A stretch of 64,000 nt of DNA from WTFY01 sp965205275 (GCA_965205275.1 OZ242168.1:1364001-1428000), one strand, 5' to 3'; positions 35,010 through 45,146 are shown, counted from the stretch's first letter. Program-made: numbers and translations. Notes: generated by a model not told the origin, from the letters alone.

Positions 35010-36131
35010 CTACAATTTTAGAAATAACCGCTCAGCCCGGACCCGGGTATCCTCGCCTGGTGGCGCAAGTACACAAAAATGTCCCATTTTCCTGCCTAGA
35101 CGCGCCTGCTTCTTGCCATACAGATGCAGCTTCACATAGGGGTCCTGCATGATTTCATACCAGTGCGGTTCGCGTTGCTGCCAGAGGTCCCCCAATATAT
35201 TCACCGTGGTGACGGCACTGTGCATCCCGGAACTCCCCAGCGATAAACCACAGACCGCCCGCACCTGTTGTTCGAACTGCGAGGTATAGCATGCATCGAT
35301 CGTGTAATGTCCACTGTTATGCGTACGCGGTGCCATTTCATTAAAAAACAGATCATTGTTTTTATCTACAAAATACTCTGCTGCGAGCACGCCGCAATAA
35401 TTCAGATCCTCCGCAATTTTTTGTGCATGGGACCGGGCCAGACGCTGGGTCTCTCCATCCACCCTTGCAGGCACCGTACTGGCAAACAATATGCCATCAC
35501 GATGTTCATTTTCAGCGACCTGGAAAAAACTCAGTTCACCTGCAGATGACCGGGCCAGTACAGTTGAAATCTCAGTTTTCAAATCAATTTTCTGCTCCAG
35601 GATACATTCAACCCTGCCCAGATCCTGCCATGCCTGGACAGCCTGTTCGGTACTGTGCACTGCAGCCTGACCCTTGCCGTCATAACCCAGTCTGGCGGTT
35701 TTGAGAATCAGGTCCGAACCCAGGATTTCAAAAGCCTGTTTGACATCCTGTTCGCTGTCTACCGGCTGAAAGGGTGTGCAGGGTATACCGAGTGACTGTA
35801 CGTATTGTTTTTCCCTGATTCTGCTTTGCGCAATTTTCATTGCATCCGCACCCGGATACACACAGCAGTCATTCTGAAGATGCACCAGGGTCCCGGCCGG
35901 TACATTTTCAAACTCCAGGGTAATTACTGAGCACTCCTGCGCCAGTCCGTCCAGTGCACGCGCATTATCATAGTTGGCCTGCACATGCAGATGGGCGATT
36001 TCGCCGGCCGGACTGGAGGGATCCGGATCCAGTACGATTACACGATAGCCCATGGCAGTCGCGGCCTGCACGAACATGCGTCCAAGCTGGCCCCCGCCCA
36101 GCATACCAAGCGTGGCACCGGGTAAAACCAT
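35010..36131 (-). CDS. purK: 5-(carboxyamino)imidazole ribonucleotide synthase
   Basis: PurK carboxylates AIR with ATP and bicarbonate to N5-CAIR. The 373-residue product is an ATP-grasp protein with LGMLGGGQLGRMFVQAA, VITLEFENVPAG, LKTARLGYDGKGQ and NEMAPRTHNSGHYTID. The ATG at 36131, just after the purE stop, is preferred to the in-frame start at 36188 inside purE. purE-purK is the standard pair. Confidence 0.96.
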   Translation of the reverse strand: MVLPGATLGMLGGGQLGRMFVQAATAMGYRVIVLDPDPSSPAGEIAHLHVQANYDNARALDGLAQECSVITLEFENVPAGTLVHLQNDCCVYPGADAMKIAQSRIREKQYVQSLGIPCTPFQPVDSEQDVKQAFEILGSDLILKTARLGYDGKGQAAVHSTEQAVQAWQDLGRVECILEQKIDLKTEISTVLARSSAGELSFFQVAENEHRDGILFASTVPARVDGETQRLARSHAQKIAEDLNYCGVLAAEYFVDKNNDLFFNEMAPRTHNSGHYTIDACYTSQFEQQVRAVCGLSLGSSGMHSAVTTVNILGDLWQQREPHWYEIMQDPYVKLHLYGKKQARLGRKMGHFCVLAPPGEDTRVRAERLFLKL

Positions 36132-36132
36132 T

Positions 36133-36621
36133 TCAGTCCGGCAACCGGGTGTCCAGCACCCTGGCGGTTTGCGCGGCACGAAATTCATCCAGCCTGGCTT
36201 TCAGATTCGCATCGGTGTTCGCCAGCATTGAGACCGCAAACAGCCCGGCATTGGTCGCGCCGGCCTCACCAATTGCAAACGTGGCGACCGGCACACCCTT
36301 CGGCATTTGCACGATTGAATACAATGAATCCTGTCCGGAAAGATGTTTGCCTGCAACGGGCACCCCCAGGACAGGTACCGGGGTCATTGCAGCCACCATC
36401 CCGGGTAAATGAGCGGCCCCGCCTGCGCCTGCAATAATGCATTGAATCCCGCGTGCGGCAGTGGATTGTGAGAACTCAGCCATTAACTCCGGTGTCCGGT
36501 GCGCAGAGATCACCCGCTTTTCGTACACTACGCCAAACTGATCAAGAATATCTGCGGCGGCGTGCATCACTGACCAGTCGCTACCGCTCCCCATGATAAG
36601 GCTTACTGTTGGATTGGCCAT
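36133..36621 (-). CDS. purE: N5-carboxyaminoimidazole ribonucleotide mutase
   Basis: PurE moves the carboxyl group from N5 to C4 of the imidazole in purine synthesis. The 162-residue product has IMGSGSDWSVM, YEKRVISAHRTPELM and IIAGAGGAAHLPGM, all active-site blocks of class I PurE. The ATG at 36621 has a clear ribosome binding site (GGGGGAGCAACCTG). It is divergent from purC, which supplies a later step of the same pathway. Confidence 0.96.
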   Translation of the reverse strand: MANPTVSLIMGSGSDWSVMHAAADILDQFGVVYEKRVISAHRTPELMAEFSQSTAARGIQCIIAGAGGAAHLPGMVAAMTPVPVLGVPVAGKHLSGQDSLYSIVQMPKGVPVATFAIGEAGATNAGLFAVSMLANTDANLKARLDEFRAAQTARVLDTRLPD

Positions 36622-36726
36622 CAGGTTGCTCCCCCGGACAGATTGTGAGAAATAAACGCGCATTTTGGCTGAGACAGGTGAATAAAACCAGTGCACCCAA
36701 GAGAATTAACTGCTAAAAATACCCAA

Positions 36727-37611
36727 ATGCTGTTTGAACCCGCGTTGAAATCCCTGAAAAAAGTATATCAGGGCAAAGTTCGAGATATTTACGAAGTGGA
36801 TCACGAGCACTGGCTGATCGTGACCAGCGATCGTCTTTCCGCCTTTGATGTCATCCTGCCCGACCTCATCCCCAAAAAAGGCATTGTGCTCACCACCGTA
36901 TCCAACTTCTGGTTTGATCGATTCGCAGACCGGGTAAGCAACCATCTTAGCGATATACCCCTTGAAGATGTCATCCAGGACAGGCAGCAACTGGAAATCC
37001 TTGCGCGCAGAAGCGTCATCGTACGCAAACTCAGGGCATTGCCTTTCGAGGCCATTGTACGGGGGTATATCATTGGGTCGGGCTGGAAGGAATATCAAAA
37101 GACAGGCATGATCTGCGGGGTGCCCTTACCGGAAAACCTGAAGCTCGCACAAAAACTCGAGGACCCGGTATTTACTCCATCAACCAAAGCCAGGGTGGGT
37201 GAACATGATGTCAATGTCCGCTTTGACGAAGTCGTACATCTGGTGGGTAAAGAGGTCGCAGAAAGCGTGCGCGAAATCAGTTTGCAGATGTATGAAAGTG
37301 CCGCTGAATATGCCCTGCAGCGTGGCATCATTATCGCTGACACGAAATTTGAATTTGGCCTGGATGAGCATGAAAACATTGTTTTGATAGATGAAGCCCT
37401 CACTCCGGACTCCTCACGCTTCTGGCCACAGGACGCCTATGTCCCGGGGCTGAACCCGAAAAGTCTCGACAAACAGTTCGTACGCGATTACCTGGAAACC
37501 CTGGACTGGAACAAACAGAAACCCGGGCCAAGGTTGCCCAGGGAAATTATAGAGAACACCAGTAAAAGATATCTGGAAGCCTGTGAGCAATTAACGGGAA
37601 TCCGGGTCTGA
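36727..37611 (+). CDS. purC: SAICAR synthase
   Basis: PurC condenses CAIR with aspartate. The long-type product of about 294 residues has LKKVYQGKVRDIYEVD, VTSDRLSAFDVILPDLIPKKG, VIVRKLRALPFEAIVRGYIIGSGWKEYQ and DEALTPDSSRFWP. The ATG at 36727 gives the usual LFEPALKSL beginning; a GTG at 36691 with an AGGTG upstream would add 12 residues and cannot be excluded. It is divergent from purE, with which it probably shares control. Confidence 0.95.
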   Translation: MLFEPALKSLKKVYQGKVRDIYEVDHEHWLIVTSDRLSAFDVILPDLIPKKGIVLTTVSNFWFDRFADRVSNHLSDIPLEDVIQDRQQLEILARRSVIVRKLRALPFEAIVRGYIIGSGWKEYQKTGMICGVPLPENLKLAQKLEDPVFTPSTKARVGEHDVNVRFDEVVHLVGKEVAESVREISLQMYESAAEYALQRGIIIADTKFEFGLDEHENIVLIDEALTPDSSRFWPQDAYVPGLNPKSLDKQFVRDYLETLDWNKQKPGPRLPREIIENTSKRYLEACEQLTGIRV

Positions 37612-37623
37612 TCATTCTTCCCA

Positions 37624-38310
37624 ATGATGCCACGCAAGGGAATATTCATTACCGGCACCGATACCGGTGCCGGTAAAACCTACGTAGGCACACAGATTGT
37701 AGCGGTATTGCATGACAACGGGGTCAATGCCGTACCGCGAAAACCGGTCGAATCCGGATGCACCCGCATGAACGGTGAACTGGTTCCACAAGACGCGCAC
37801 CGATATTATGAAGCTGCCAACCGGAAATTTCCGCTTGCAGAGATCTGTCCGTTTCGTTTCGAGCCTGCCATCTCCCCGCAACGCGCCGCCCGTCTGGTCA
37901 ACCGGCCCGTCTACCTGGAGGACATTGCGGCACAATGCCTACAGGGAACCGGCCGTGATGATTTTCTGGTGGTTGAGGGTGCAGGTGGATTTTATTCGCC
38001 CCTTTGCGAAGACGGTACGAATTCAGGTCTGGCAAAAAAACTGGGGCTCCCTGTTTTACTGGTCGCCAATGACAAACTTGGCTGCATCAATCATATCCTG
38101 CTGACAATCGAGGCGATTCACCATCAGGGCCTGCGTGTCTGTGCGGTCATCCTGAGCCAACAGGGTACAGACGATGATCATGCGATGAATAATCGTGAAG
38201 ATTTGACTGCATTGCTTGAAGTACCGGTTTTTGTAATCTCCGGTGATGAAATGCTGAAGAAAGCAACGCACAAGTCCCTTGCGATCCTGCAGGCGATAAG
38301 GGGTCATTAA
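37624..38310 (+). CDS. bioD: dethiobiotin synthetase
   Basis: BioD makes dethiobiotin from diaminopelargonate, CO2 and ATP. The 228-residue product begins with the P-loop FITGTDTGAGKTYVG (about 6-20) and has KPVESGC and VEGAGGFYSPL, the characteristic active-site blocks. It follows purC by 12 bp on the same strand; the other biotin genes are not nearby. A bidirectional terminator follows at once. Confidence 0.95.
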   Translation: MMPRKGIFITGTDTGAGKTYVGTQIVAVLHDNGVNAVPRKPVESGCTRMNGELVPQDAHRYYEAANRKFPLAEICPFRFEPAISPQRAARLVNRPVYLEDIAAQCLQGTGRDDFLVVEGAGGFYSPLCEDGTNSGLAKKLGLPVLLVANDKLGCINHILLTIEAIHHQGLRVCAVILSQQGTDDDHAMNNREDLTALLEVPVFVISGDEMLKKATHKSLAILQAIRGH

Positions 38311-38345
38311 AAAAAAGCCCCGGACATCCGTTCCGGGGCTTTCTC
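38311..38345. terminator. bidirectional rho-independent terminator between bioD and amt
   Basis: AGCCCCGGA (38316-38324) and TCCGGGGCT (38332-38340) form a strong stem. A run of eight A at the left gives the T-run for the convergent amt transcript on the minus strand; a shorter T-rich tail follows on the plus strand for bioD. Confidence 0.9.
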
Positions 38346-38372
38346 ATACTCAATCGCTGGAATTCCCGAATG

Positions 38373-39684
38373 TTACATGTTGTAGCCGGTCTCCTCATGC
38401 TGGGTAATATCCAGGCCTTCCGTTTCCTGCTGCTCGTCGACGCGTAATCCCACGATCACTTTTACGACCTGCAAAATGACGAAAGTAGCCCCTGCCGTCC
38501 AGACCAGTACCGCCAGGATGCCCTGAAGCTGAACCCATACCTGCTGGCCCATGGTCATACCCTCCGCCAGACCCGCACCGCCAAATTGCTCGGCGACCAG
38601 GATGCCACAGAGAAGTGTACCCAGTATTCCACCGATCCCGTGTACCGGAAATACATCCAGTGAATCATCGATTCGCAGTACACGTTTAATGAAGTTGGTC
38701 GCTGCAAAGCAGACAAGACCGGCTGCCGCACCGATCACAAGCGCACCCATGGGTCCGACAAAACCGGAAGCCGGCGTAATGCTGCCGAGGCCTGCCACCA
38801 TTCCCGTAACAATTCCAAGCACACTGGGCTTGCCAAACCGGATCCATTCCGCAAACATCCATACCAGCGATGCGGTGGCCGCACTCAAATGCGTCACCAG
38901 CATGGCCATTCCTGCGTCCTGATTGGCGGCAATCGCACTCCCGGCATTAAAGCCAAACCAGCCTACCCACAACATCCCGGCACCGGTCACGGACATCGTC
39001 AGGTTATGCGGCGGCATTGCCGTTCTTGGAAATCCCTTCCTTTTGCCCAGCACCATTGCCGCGACGATCGCACCCGTACCTGCGGTTAAATGAACAACCA
39101 GACCGCCTGCAAAATCCAGCACACCCTTCTCACCCAGCCAGCCGCCGCCCCATACCCAGTGACACACCGGGAGATAGACGACAAGCAGCCACAATGCTGA
39201 AAACCACAGCATGGAAGAAAACTTCATGCGTTCGGCAAACCCGCCGACAACCAGGGCCGGGGTGATGATGGCAAACGTCAGCTGAAACATGATGAATACG
39301 GTTTCAGGGATCGTACCGCTCATCGAGGCCCGTGTTACATTCGATAAAAACGCATTGGAAAGGCCTCCCAGCCAGCTGTTTACCGTGCCCCCGTCACTGA
39401 AGGCAAGGCTGTAACCGAATACCAACCATAAAATTGAAATCAGGCAGGTGATCGCAAAACACTGCATCAGTACCGATAACACATTCTTGCTGCGCACCAG
39501 GCCTGCATGCATAGAAAAGTGACAATCCAGGAATCGTCATGAACAGCACCAGCGCAGTGGAAGTCAGTACCCATGCCGTATCCCCGGTATCCAGGCCCGA
39601 CTCGGCCAGCCCGACACACGGAAGTACATAGAGTGAAATGGCAAACAGACAGAGGCTTTTGCAGCTTTTAGATACCGCTCTCAT
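38373..39684 (-). pseudogene. amt: ammonium transporter, frameshifted by a 4-bp duplication
   Basis: Amt/Rh proteins conduct ammonium across the inner membrane. The N-terminal part from the ATG at 39684 has a signal-like segment, then DTAWVLTSTALVLFMTIPGLSLFYA. The rest (AGLVRSKNVLSVLMQCF to ...HEETGYNM, 379 codons) continues in another frame. The break is at 39504-39511, where TGCATGCA contains an extra TGCA; removing four bases restores LFYAGLVRSKN. The downstream part is full of conserved pore residues (HNLTMSVTGAGMLWVGWFGFNAGS, FPVHGIGGILGT) and shows no other damage. It is therefore a recent lesion, a reversible variant or an assembly error. glnK lies 18 bp upstream, the usual glnK-amt pair. 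Confidence 0.9.
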
Positions 39685-39702
39685 TTTATTTCCTGATAAT
39701 CC

Positions 39703-40041
39703 CTACAGTGCATCTTCACCGGTTTCTCCGGTACGAATCCGTATTACCTGTTCGACATTGGTAACAAAGATCTTCCCGTCACCGATTTTCCCGGTATTTG
39801 CCGTTCGAATGATCGTCTCGATAACCGATTCAACACGATCTTCAACCACCCCGATCTCTATTTTTATTTTAGGTAAGAAGTCCACGACATATTCCGCCCC
39901 GCGATAGAGTTCGGCATGTCCCTTCTGACGCCCATAGCCTTTTACTTCACTCACGGTAAGACCCTGTATGCCTATTTCGGACAACGCCTCCCGCACATCA
40001 TCAAGTTTGAACGGCTTAATGATGGCCGTGATCATTTTCAT
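39703..40041 (-). CDS. glnK: PII nitrogen regulatory protein GlnK
   Basis: GlnK senses 2-oxoglutarate and ATP/ADP and, when deuridylylated, blocks the ammonium channel. The 112-residue product has the T-loop RGAEYVVDFLPK with the uridylylation site Y51 and the B-loop NTGKIGDGKIFV. Being paired with amt assigns it as GlnK rather than GlnB. If the adjacent amt is truly inactive, this GlnK has lost its usual partner from this locus. I did not find a convincing sigma-54 promoter in the 190 bp upstream. Confidence 0.96.
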   Translation of the reverse strand: MKMITAIIKPFKLDDVREALSEIGIQGLTVSEVKGYGRQKGHAELYRGAEYVVDFLPKIKIEIGVVEDRVESVIETIIRTANTGKIGDGKIFVTNVEQVIRIRTGETGEDAL

Positions 40042-40230
40042 GGCAACACTCCTTCACATGTTATGGTTTCAATAATGTCCCGGTATGAACCGTTACCCGC
40101 AGTGACTGTGTACCCGAACCGGTCACCTGCGCTGGTTTTCAAAAGAATTATAAATAAATTAGTTTCCGGGTGCACTTCAGGCACACGGCATGAATTTGCC
40201 AACGGGCCACCTGCACACACCGGCACCCTG

Positions 40231-41262
40231 CTAGGCCGCCTGGCTTTCCATGGCATCGCTGTACGTACCAAGTGCCGCCGAACCATTACATCTGGCACGC
40301 CATAGCAGTGCCTGCTGGGCCTGGTGTACATTGGCGCTATCGCCATTCCAGACCCGCATCGCCGTTTGCTGCAAGGCCCGCCCGTAGGAAAACGTTAGCG
40401 TCCAGGGCAGCGGATGACCGGATGCATTCATGGTATTGAGATGCTCACTGGCTTCCTGGTCCGTTTGTCCGCCCGACAAAAACGCAATACCGGGTACGGC
40501 CGCAGGCACAGTGTTCAGCAAACAACGCACGGTCTGCTCGGCAACGGTTTTCGCATCCGCACGGGAACCGGCAGAAGCCCCTGAGATGACCATGCTGGGT
40601 TTAAGTATCATGCCTTCAAGCACCACACCCTGGTTTTTAAGCTGGTGAAAAACGATTCGCTGCGTAAGTTCTGTCACGGTATAGCAGCGTTCAATCGAAT
40701 GATTGCCGTCCATGAGCACTTCCGGTTCAACGATCGGGACAATTCCGGCCTCCTGGCTTAAACGTGCATAACGGGCCAGCGCATGGGCATTGGCCTCAAT
40801 GCAGGCCCAACTCGGAAGCGGAAGACCATCCCCGATCGTGATCACAGCACGCCATTTGGAAAACCGTGCCCCCAGTTCATAATACTCGGCGCATCGCTCC
40901 CGCAACCCGTCCAAGCCGTGAGTCACTTTTTCATTTTCATACCCGGCCAGGGGCTTGGCCCCGGCATCCACCTTGATACCGGGGATGATGCCATGGCTAT
41001 TCAGATGGGCGGCAAAAGGTACATCGTCCAGGGTTTTCTGGCGGATGGTTTCATCAAATAAAATTGCACCGCTGATATAGTCGGACAAGCCGGGTGCCGT
41101 GACCAGCATATCGCGATAGGCCCGGCGCATCGGTTCTGTAGCAGGGATCCCCAGCTTCTCAAAGCGGCTGTTACAAGTGGGATGACTTTCATCCATGGCA
41201 AGAATCCCGCGCCCGGGTGCCGCCATGGCCCGTGCAATCTTGCTGAGTTCTTCTATATTCAT
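40231..41262 (-). CDS. fba: class I fructose-bisphosphate aldolase
   Basis: This aldolase interconverts fructose 1,6-bisphosphate with the two triose phosphates and in autotrophs also acts on sedoheptulose bisphosphate. The 343-residue product from the ATG at 41262 is the Schiff-base type, otherwise best known in eukaryotes: AAPGRGILAMDESHPTCNSRF, DAGAKPLAG, RFSKWRAVI, IVPIVEPEVLMDG and the lysine block MILKPSMVISG. There is no zinc site as in class II enzymes. It closes the tkt-gap-pgk-pyk-fba series on the minus strand. Confidence 0.94.
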   Translation of the reverse strand: MNIEELSKIARAMAAPGRGILAMDESHPTCNSRFEKLGIPATEPMRRAYRDMLVTAPGLSDYISGAILFDETIRQKTLDDVPFAAHLNSHGIIPGIKVDAGAKPLAGYENEKVTHGLDGLRERCAEYYELGARFSKWRAVITIGDGLPLPSWACIEANAHALARYARLSQEAGIVPIVEPEVLMDGNHSIERCYTVTELTQRIVFHQLKNQGVVLEGMILKPSMVISGASAGSRADAKTVAEQTVRCLLNTVPAAVPGIAFLSGGQTDQEASEHLNTMNASGHPLPWTLTFSYGRALQQTAMRVWNGDSANVHQAQQALLWRARCNGSAALGTYSDAMESQAA

Positions 41263-41341
41263 ACAGTTTCTCCTGATGCTCGTCGTATAGTATGCATTGG
41301 AAGCCGTTGACAGTTTTTGCATAACTCCTGAATGTCGGCAA

Positions 41342-42820
41342 TTATTCCGGATCGATCAGATGCCCGACACGAACAATTTTCAATGCGTTCGTGCCCCCGT
41401 CTACTCCGATCAAATCCCCCTTGGTAATAATGACCAGATCATTTTCATGCACGACGCGGCACCGGAGCAATACATCGATAGCGTCCTTGTTGACTTCGGC
41501 GTGCGACCGGCTGACCGTGTCCATGGGGGCCGGATAGACACCTTTGTACAAGGTTACCCTGCGCAGGGTTTTTTCATGTCGGGTCAGCGCATAGATAGGA
41601 ATCGCCGAACTGATCCGGGACATCCACAGTACCGTAGACCCGGACTCGGTCAACGCAGCAATGGCCGCGACATTCAAGTGATTTGCGGTATACATGGTCG
41701 ACATGGCAATGGCTTCATCGACTCTTCCGAATCGCGAGTACATGCGGTGATCCGACACCGTATTCAGGATCCGCCGCTCCGACGCCAGACAGGTGCGGTG
41801 CATGGCCTTCACGGCCTGAACGGGGTATTCGCCAATGGCGGTCTCGCCCGACAGCATCACTGCATCGGTTCCGTCAAGCACTGCATTGGCGACATCCGAT
41901 ACTTCCGCACGGGTCGGAATGGGACTGTGTGTCATCGATTCCATCATTTGTGTGGCCGTGATGGCGGTACGGTTTTTGTCATGGGCCCGGTCAATCAACA
42001 TCTTCTGGACACCCGGCACTTCCGCATCACCGATTTCAACGCCGAGGTCCCCCCGGCCAATCATGATGGCATCACACTCATCCAAGATTTCATCGATGGC
42101 ATCCAGCGCCTCCGTACGCTCAATCTTGGCAATGATGCCTCCGCTGCCCCCTGCGCTGACGAACAACTCCCTGGCCAGCCTGATATCCTGCGCCGAGCGA
42201 GGGAACGAAACTGCCAGATAATCGATATCCAGCTTCACAGCATCACGAATATCCTGCCGGTCCTTGTCCGTCAAGGCGGCCGCAGCCAGACCTCCACCCT
42301 GACGATTGATCCCTTTGCTGCTGTCGAGTTCCCCTCCCATAATGATTTCGGTGTGTATCTTGCCCTGCGCAACTTCATTGACCTGCAACGCAATTCTTCC
42401 GTCATCGATCAGCAGTCTGTCACCGACCTTCACATCCTCTGCCAAATCCTTATAGGTGGTTCCCACTGCAGCGGGACTGCCCTGGTCCAGGGGCAGATTC
42501 ATGTCGATACAAAATGCTGCACCCGCATCCAGATGAACGGACCCGCCCCTGAATGCCCCGATTCTGATCTTTGCACCCTGCAGGTCTCCGAGTATGCCGA
42601 CCTCGTGATGTTTTTCCTTGCTCAGCCTGCGCAGGGTTTTCACGCGCCGTGCATTTTCTTCATAGGTACTGTGCGAGAAATTGAGACGCACGAGATCAAT
42701 GCCGACATCAATCAGTTTTACCATGATCCGCTCGCTGTCCGTGGCAGGTCCCAGCGTTGCAATAATCTTGGTATGCCGGAAAACCGTTTTCTTTTTGTGG
42801 ACTTTTGCAGGCGATCCCAT
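41342..42820 (-). CDS. pyk: pyruvate kinase
   Basis: Pyruvate kinase makes pyruvate and ATP from phosphoenolpyruvate. The 492-residue product has TKIIATLGPATDSE, VRLNFSHSTYEENA, IIAKIERTEALDAIDEI, IMIGRGDLGVEIG and the signature TATQMMESM (as AITATQMMESMTHSP). The C-terminal regulatory domain is present. It is embedded in the sugar-phosphate cluster, 79 bp before fba and 87 bp after pgk. Confidence 0.96.
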   Translation of the reverse strand: MGSPAKVHKKKTVFRHTKIIATLGPATDSERIMVKLIDVGIDLVRLNFSHSTYEENARRVKTLRRLSKEKHHEVGILGDLQGAKIRIGAFRGGSVHLDAGAAFCIDMNLPLDQGSPAAVGTTYKDLAEDVKVGDRLLIDDGRIALQVNEVAQGKIHTEIIMGGELDSSKGINRQGGGLAAAALTDKDRQDIRDAVKLDIDYLAVSFPRSAQDIRLARELFVSAGGSGGIIAKIERTEALDAIDEILDECDAIMIGRGDLGVEIGDAEVPGVQKMLIDRAHDKNRTAITATQMMESMTHSPIPTRAEVSDVANAVLDGTDAVMLSGETAIGEYPVQAVKAMHRTCLASERRILNTVSDHRMYSRFGRVDEAIAMSTMYTANHLNVAAIAALTESGSTVLWMSRISSAIPIYALTRHEKTLRRVTLYKGVYPAPMDTVSRSHAEVNKDAIDVLLRCRVVHENDLVIITKGDLIGVDGGTNALKIVRVGHLIDPE

Positions 42821-42907
42821 TTTAGTACCTTGTACCGGACAGGGCGGCAGATGCTGGCATGACCAAATGGACTGGCTGAAAGGGCATAATGCTGGACATT
42901 GTATGGG

Positions 42908-44086
42908 CTAACTCTTCGCCCGTTGCTCTAAAATCCCAACGGCCGGCAGGACTTTTCCTTCCAGGTACTCCAAAAAGGCCCCGCCCCCGGTTGAGATATA
43001 TGAAATCCGGTCTTCCAGACCGAACCGGTCTACTGCAGCCAGCGTGTCGCCCCCGCCGGCGATGGAAAATGCCGGACTGTCTGCAACGGCTCTGGCCACA
43101 GCCTCCGTACCCTGTGAAAAGGCCTCAAGCTCAAACACCCCGATCGGCCCGTTCCACACGATCGTGCCTGCCTCCGACAGGCAGGCGGCCAGTCTTTTTG
43201 ACGAATCCGGGCCTATATCCAGAATCATGTCATCCTCCTCGACTTCTTCCACCCTTTTCAGGGTAGCCCTTGCGGTTTCCGAGACCCCGGTCGCACATAC
43301 GACATCCGTTGGCAGCGGAATGTCCGTATTCCGACGCCGGCTTTCCTGCAACAAATCCCTTGCGGTATCCAGCAGGTCTTTTTCGTACAGTGACCTGCCA
43401 ACCGGCTTGCCGGCTGCGGCCAGAAAAGTATTGGCGATGCCACCGCCCACGATCAACTGGTCCACTTTACCCAATAATGATTTCAGAACTGTTAACTTGG
43501 TCGAAACCTTGGCACCTCCGACGATTCCCACCATGGGCCGGGCCGGGTCCGTCAATGACCTGTCCAGCGCATCCAGCTCTTTTATCAGCAACGGGCCTGC
43601 ACAGGCAACAGGTGCATACCTGGCCACGCCATGGGTTGAAGCCTGTGCACGGTGCGCTGTTCCGAATGCATCCATTACGTATATATCACACAATCCCGCT
43701 ATTTTTTTTGCGAGCTGCTCATCGTTACTTTTTTCGCCCGCCTGAAACCGTACATTTTCACACATCACCATCTCGCCTGTCCTGACACTGATTCCGTCCA
43801 GCCAGTTTTTTTCAAACCGCACATCAAGACCGCAATGATCTTCAAGGTATTCAGCAACCGGCAACAGGGAAAGGGCCTCATCGTACCGGCCTTCAACCGG
43901 CCGCCCCCGATGGGAAAGCACAATCACCTTCGCACCCCGTTCCAGCGCCAGGCGGATCGTAGGCAATGCGGCCTCGATCCGTTTGGCACTGGTTACCTGG
44001 CCATTTTTTACAGGCACATTCAGGTCTTCCCGGATCAGCACACGCCGGTCGGCGAGATCAAGATCCGCCATGTTCAGCACAGACAT
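42908..44086 (-). CDS. pgk: phosphoglycerate kinase
   Basis: Pgk interconverts 3-phosphoglycerate and 1,3-bisphosphoglycerate. The 392-residue product has RVLIREDLNVPVKNGQVTS, VIVLSHRGRPVEG, DAFGTAHRAQASTHG and the nucleotide loop SIAGGGDTLAAVDRFG. Its length is normal. It follows gap by 55 bp and is probably co-transcribed with tkt and gap. Confidence 0.97.
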   Translation of the reverse strand: MSVLNMADLDLADRRVLIREDLNVPVKNGQVTSAKRIEAALPTIRLALERGAKVIVLSHRGRPVEGRYDEALSLLPVAEYLEDHCGLDVRFEKNWLDGISVRTGEMVMCENVRFQAGEKSNDEQLAKKIAGLCDIYVMDAFGTAHRAQASTHGVARYAPVACAGPLLIKELDALDRSLTDPARPMVGIVGGAKVSTKLTVLKSLLGKVDQLIVGGGIANTFLAAAGKPVGRSLYEKDLLDTARDLLQESRRRNTDIPLPTDVVCATGVSETARATLKRVEEVEEDDMILDIGPDSSKRLAACLSEAGTIVWNGPIGVFELEAFSQGTEAVARAVADSPAFSIAGGGDTLAAVDRFGLEDRISYISTGGGAFLEYLEGKVLPAVGILEQRAKS

Positions 44087-44141
44087 GGCCTGATCGCTGT
44101 CCTGTCCACGGCACAGATAACGTTACCGGACCGGTTGCCCG

Positions 44142-45146
44142 TCACTTTGCATGCATCAGGGCAAGTGTCGTATCCAGCATGCGATTGGAAAAGCCCCACT
44201 CGTTGTCATACCAGGAGCACACTTTCACATTCCGGCCACCCATCACCTTGGTCAGGGATGCATCGAAGTTGGACGAATGGGAATCGTGATTGAAGTCCAC
44301 CGATACCAGCGGGGCGTTTACATATTCCAGTACATGCCCGTCGGCCGCGTCCTGCATCACGGAATTCACTTCCTCGACACTCGTATCACGGGCGGCCATG
44401 AAGGTAAGATCGACCAGTGAAACATTGACGGTCGGCACACGAATCGCAAAACCGTCCAGCTTGCCATTCAGCTCGGGAAGCACCAGACCCACTGCGGAAG
44501 CCGCCCCCGTCTGGGTGGGAATCATCGACATGGTGGCCGAACGCGCACGGCGTAAATCCGTGTGATACACATCCGTCAGAACCTGGTCATTGGTATAGGC
44601 ATGTATCGTAGTCATCACCCCGTTCTCAATACCGATTGCCTCGTGCAGCGGTTTTACCATCGGCGCCAGACAGTTGGTGGTGCATGAGGCGTTCGAAATG
44701 ACCGTGTCCGTTGCACTCAAAATTTCATGATTGACCCCGTACACGATCGTGGCATCCACATCCTTGCCGCCCGGTGCGGAAATAATGACTTTCTTTGCAC
44801 CCGCTGCCAGATGTGCCGATGCCTTTTCCTTGCTGGCAAAAAACCCGGTGCTCTCATGCACGACATCAATCCCCAGTTCACCCCAGGGGAGCCGGGCCGG
44901 GTCACGCTCGGCATACACGCGGATGCGGTCTCCATTGATCACCATATACTCGCCATCCACCTCGACGGTACCGTTGAATCTTCCATGTGCCGTATCGAAC
45001 CGGGTCAGGTGCGCATTGGTATTGGCATCCCCCAGATCATTGATTGCAACCACCTGTATTTCCGTATTGCGGCCCGACTCATAGAGGGCGCGCATGATGT
45101 TCCTGCCGATTCGTCCATAACCATTAATTGCAAGTCGTATAGTCAT
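44142..45146 (-). CDS. gap: glyceraldehyde-3-phosphate dehydrogenase
   Basis: Gap interconverts 1,3-bisphosphoglycerate and glyceraldehyde 3-phosphate. The 334-residue product has the NAD(P)-binding LAINGYGRIGRNIMRALYE, the catalytic cysteine in ISNASCTTNCLAP and the C-terminal SWYDNEWGFSNRM. The residue after the second beta-strand is AINDLGD, compatible with NAD use, though coenzyme preference cannot be fixed by eye. It lies 38 bp after tkt. Confidence 0.96.
   Translation of the reverse strand: MTIRLAINGYGRIGRNIMRALYESGRNTEIQVVAINDLGDANTNAHLTRFDTAHGRFNGTVEVDGEYMVINGDRIRVYAERDPARLPWGELGIDVVHESTGFFASKEKASAHLAAGAKKVIISAPGGKDVDATIVYGVNHEILSATDTVISNASCTTNCLAPMVKPLHEAIGIENGVMTTIHAYTNDQVLTDVYHTDLRRARSATMSMIPTQTGAASAVGLVLPELNGKLDGFAIRVPTVNVSLVDLTFMAARDTSVEEVNSVMQDAADGHVLEYVNAPLVSVDFNHDSHSSNFDASLTKVMGGRNVKVCSWYDNEWGFSNRMLDTTLALMHAK

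Noticed and set aside
40042..40230. Sigma-54 promoter upstream of glnK
   Set aside because: No TGGCAC-N5-TTGC-like element could be found on the minus strand.
41297..42862. 521-codon open frame on the plus strand opposite pyruvate kinase
   Set aside because: It is the antisense shadow of pyk; the translation is rich in H, R, C and Q, matches no family I recognise, and pyk is clearly the real gene.
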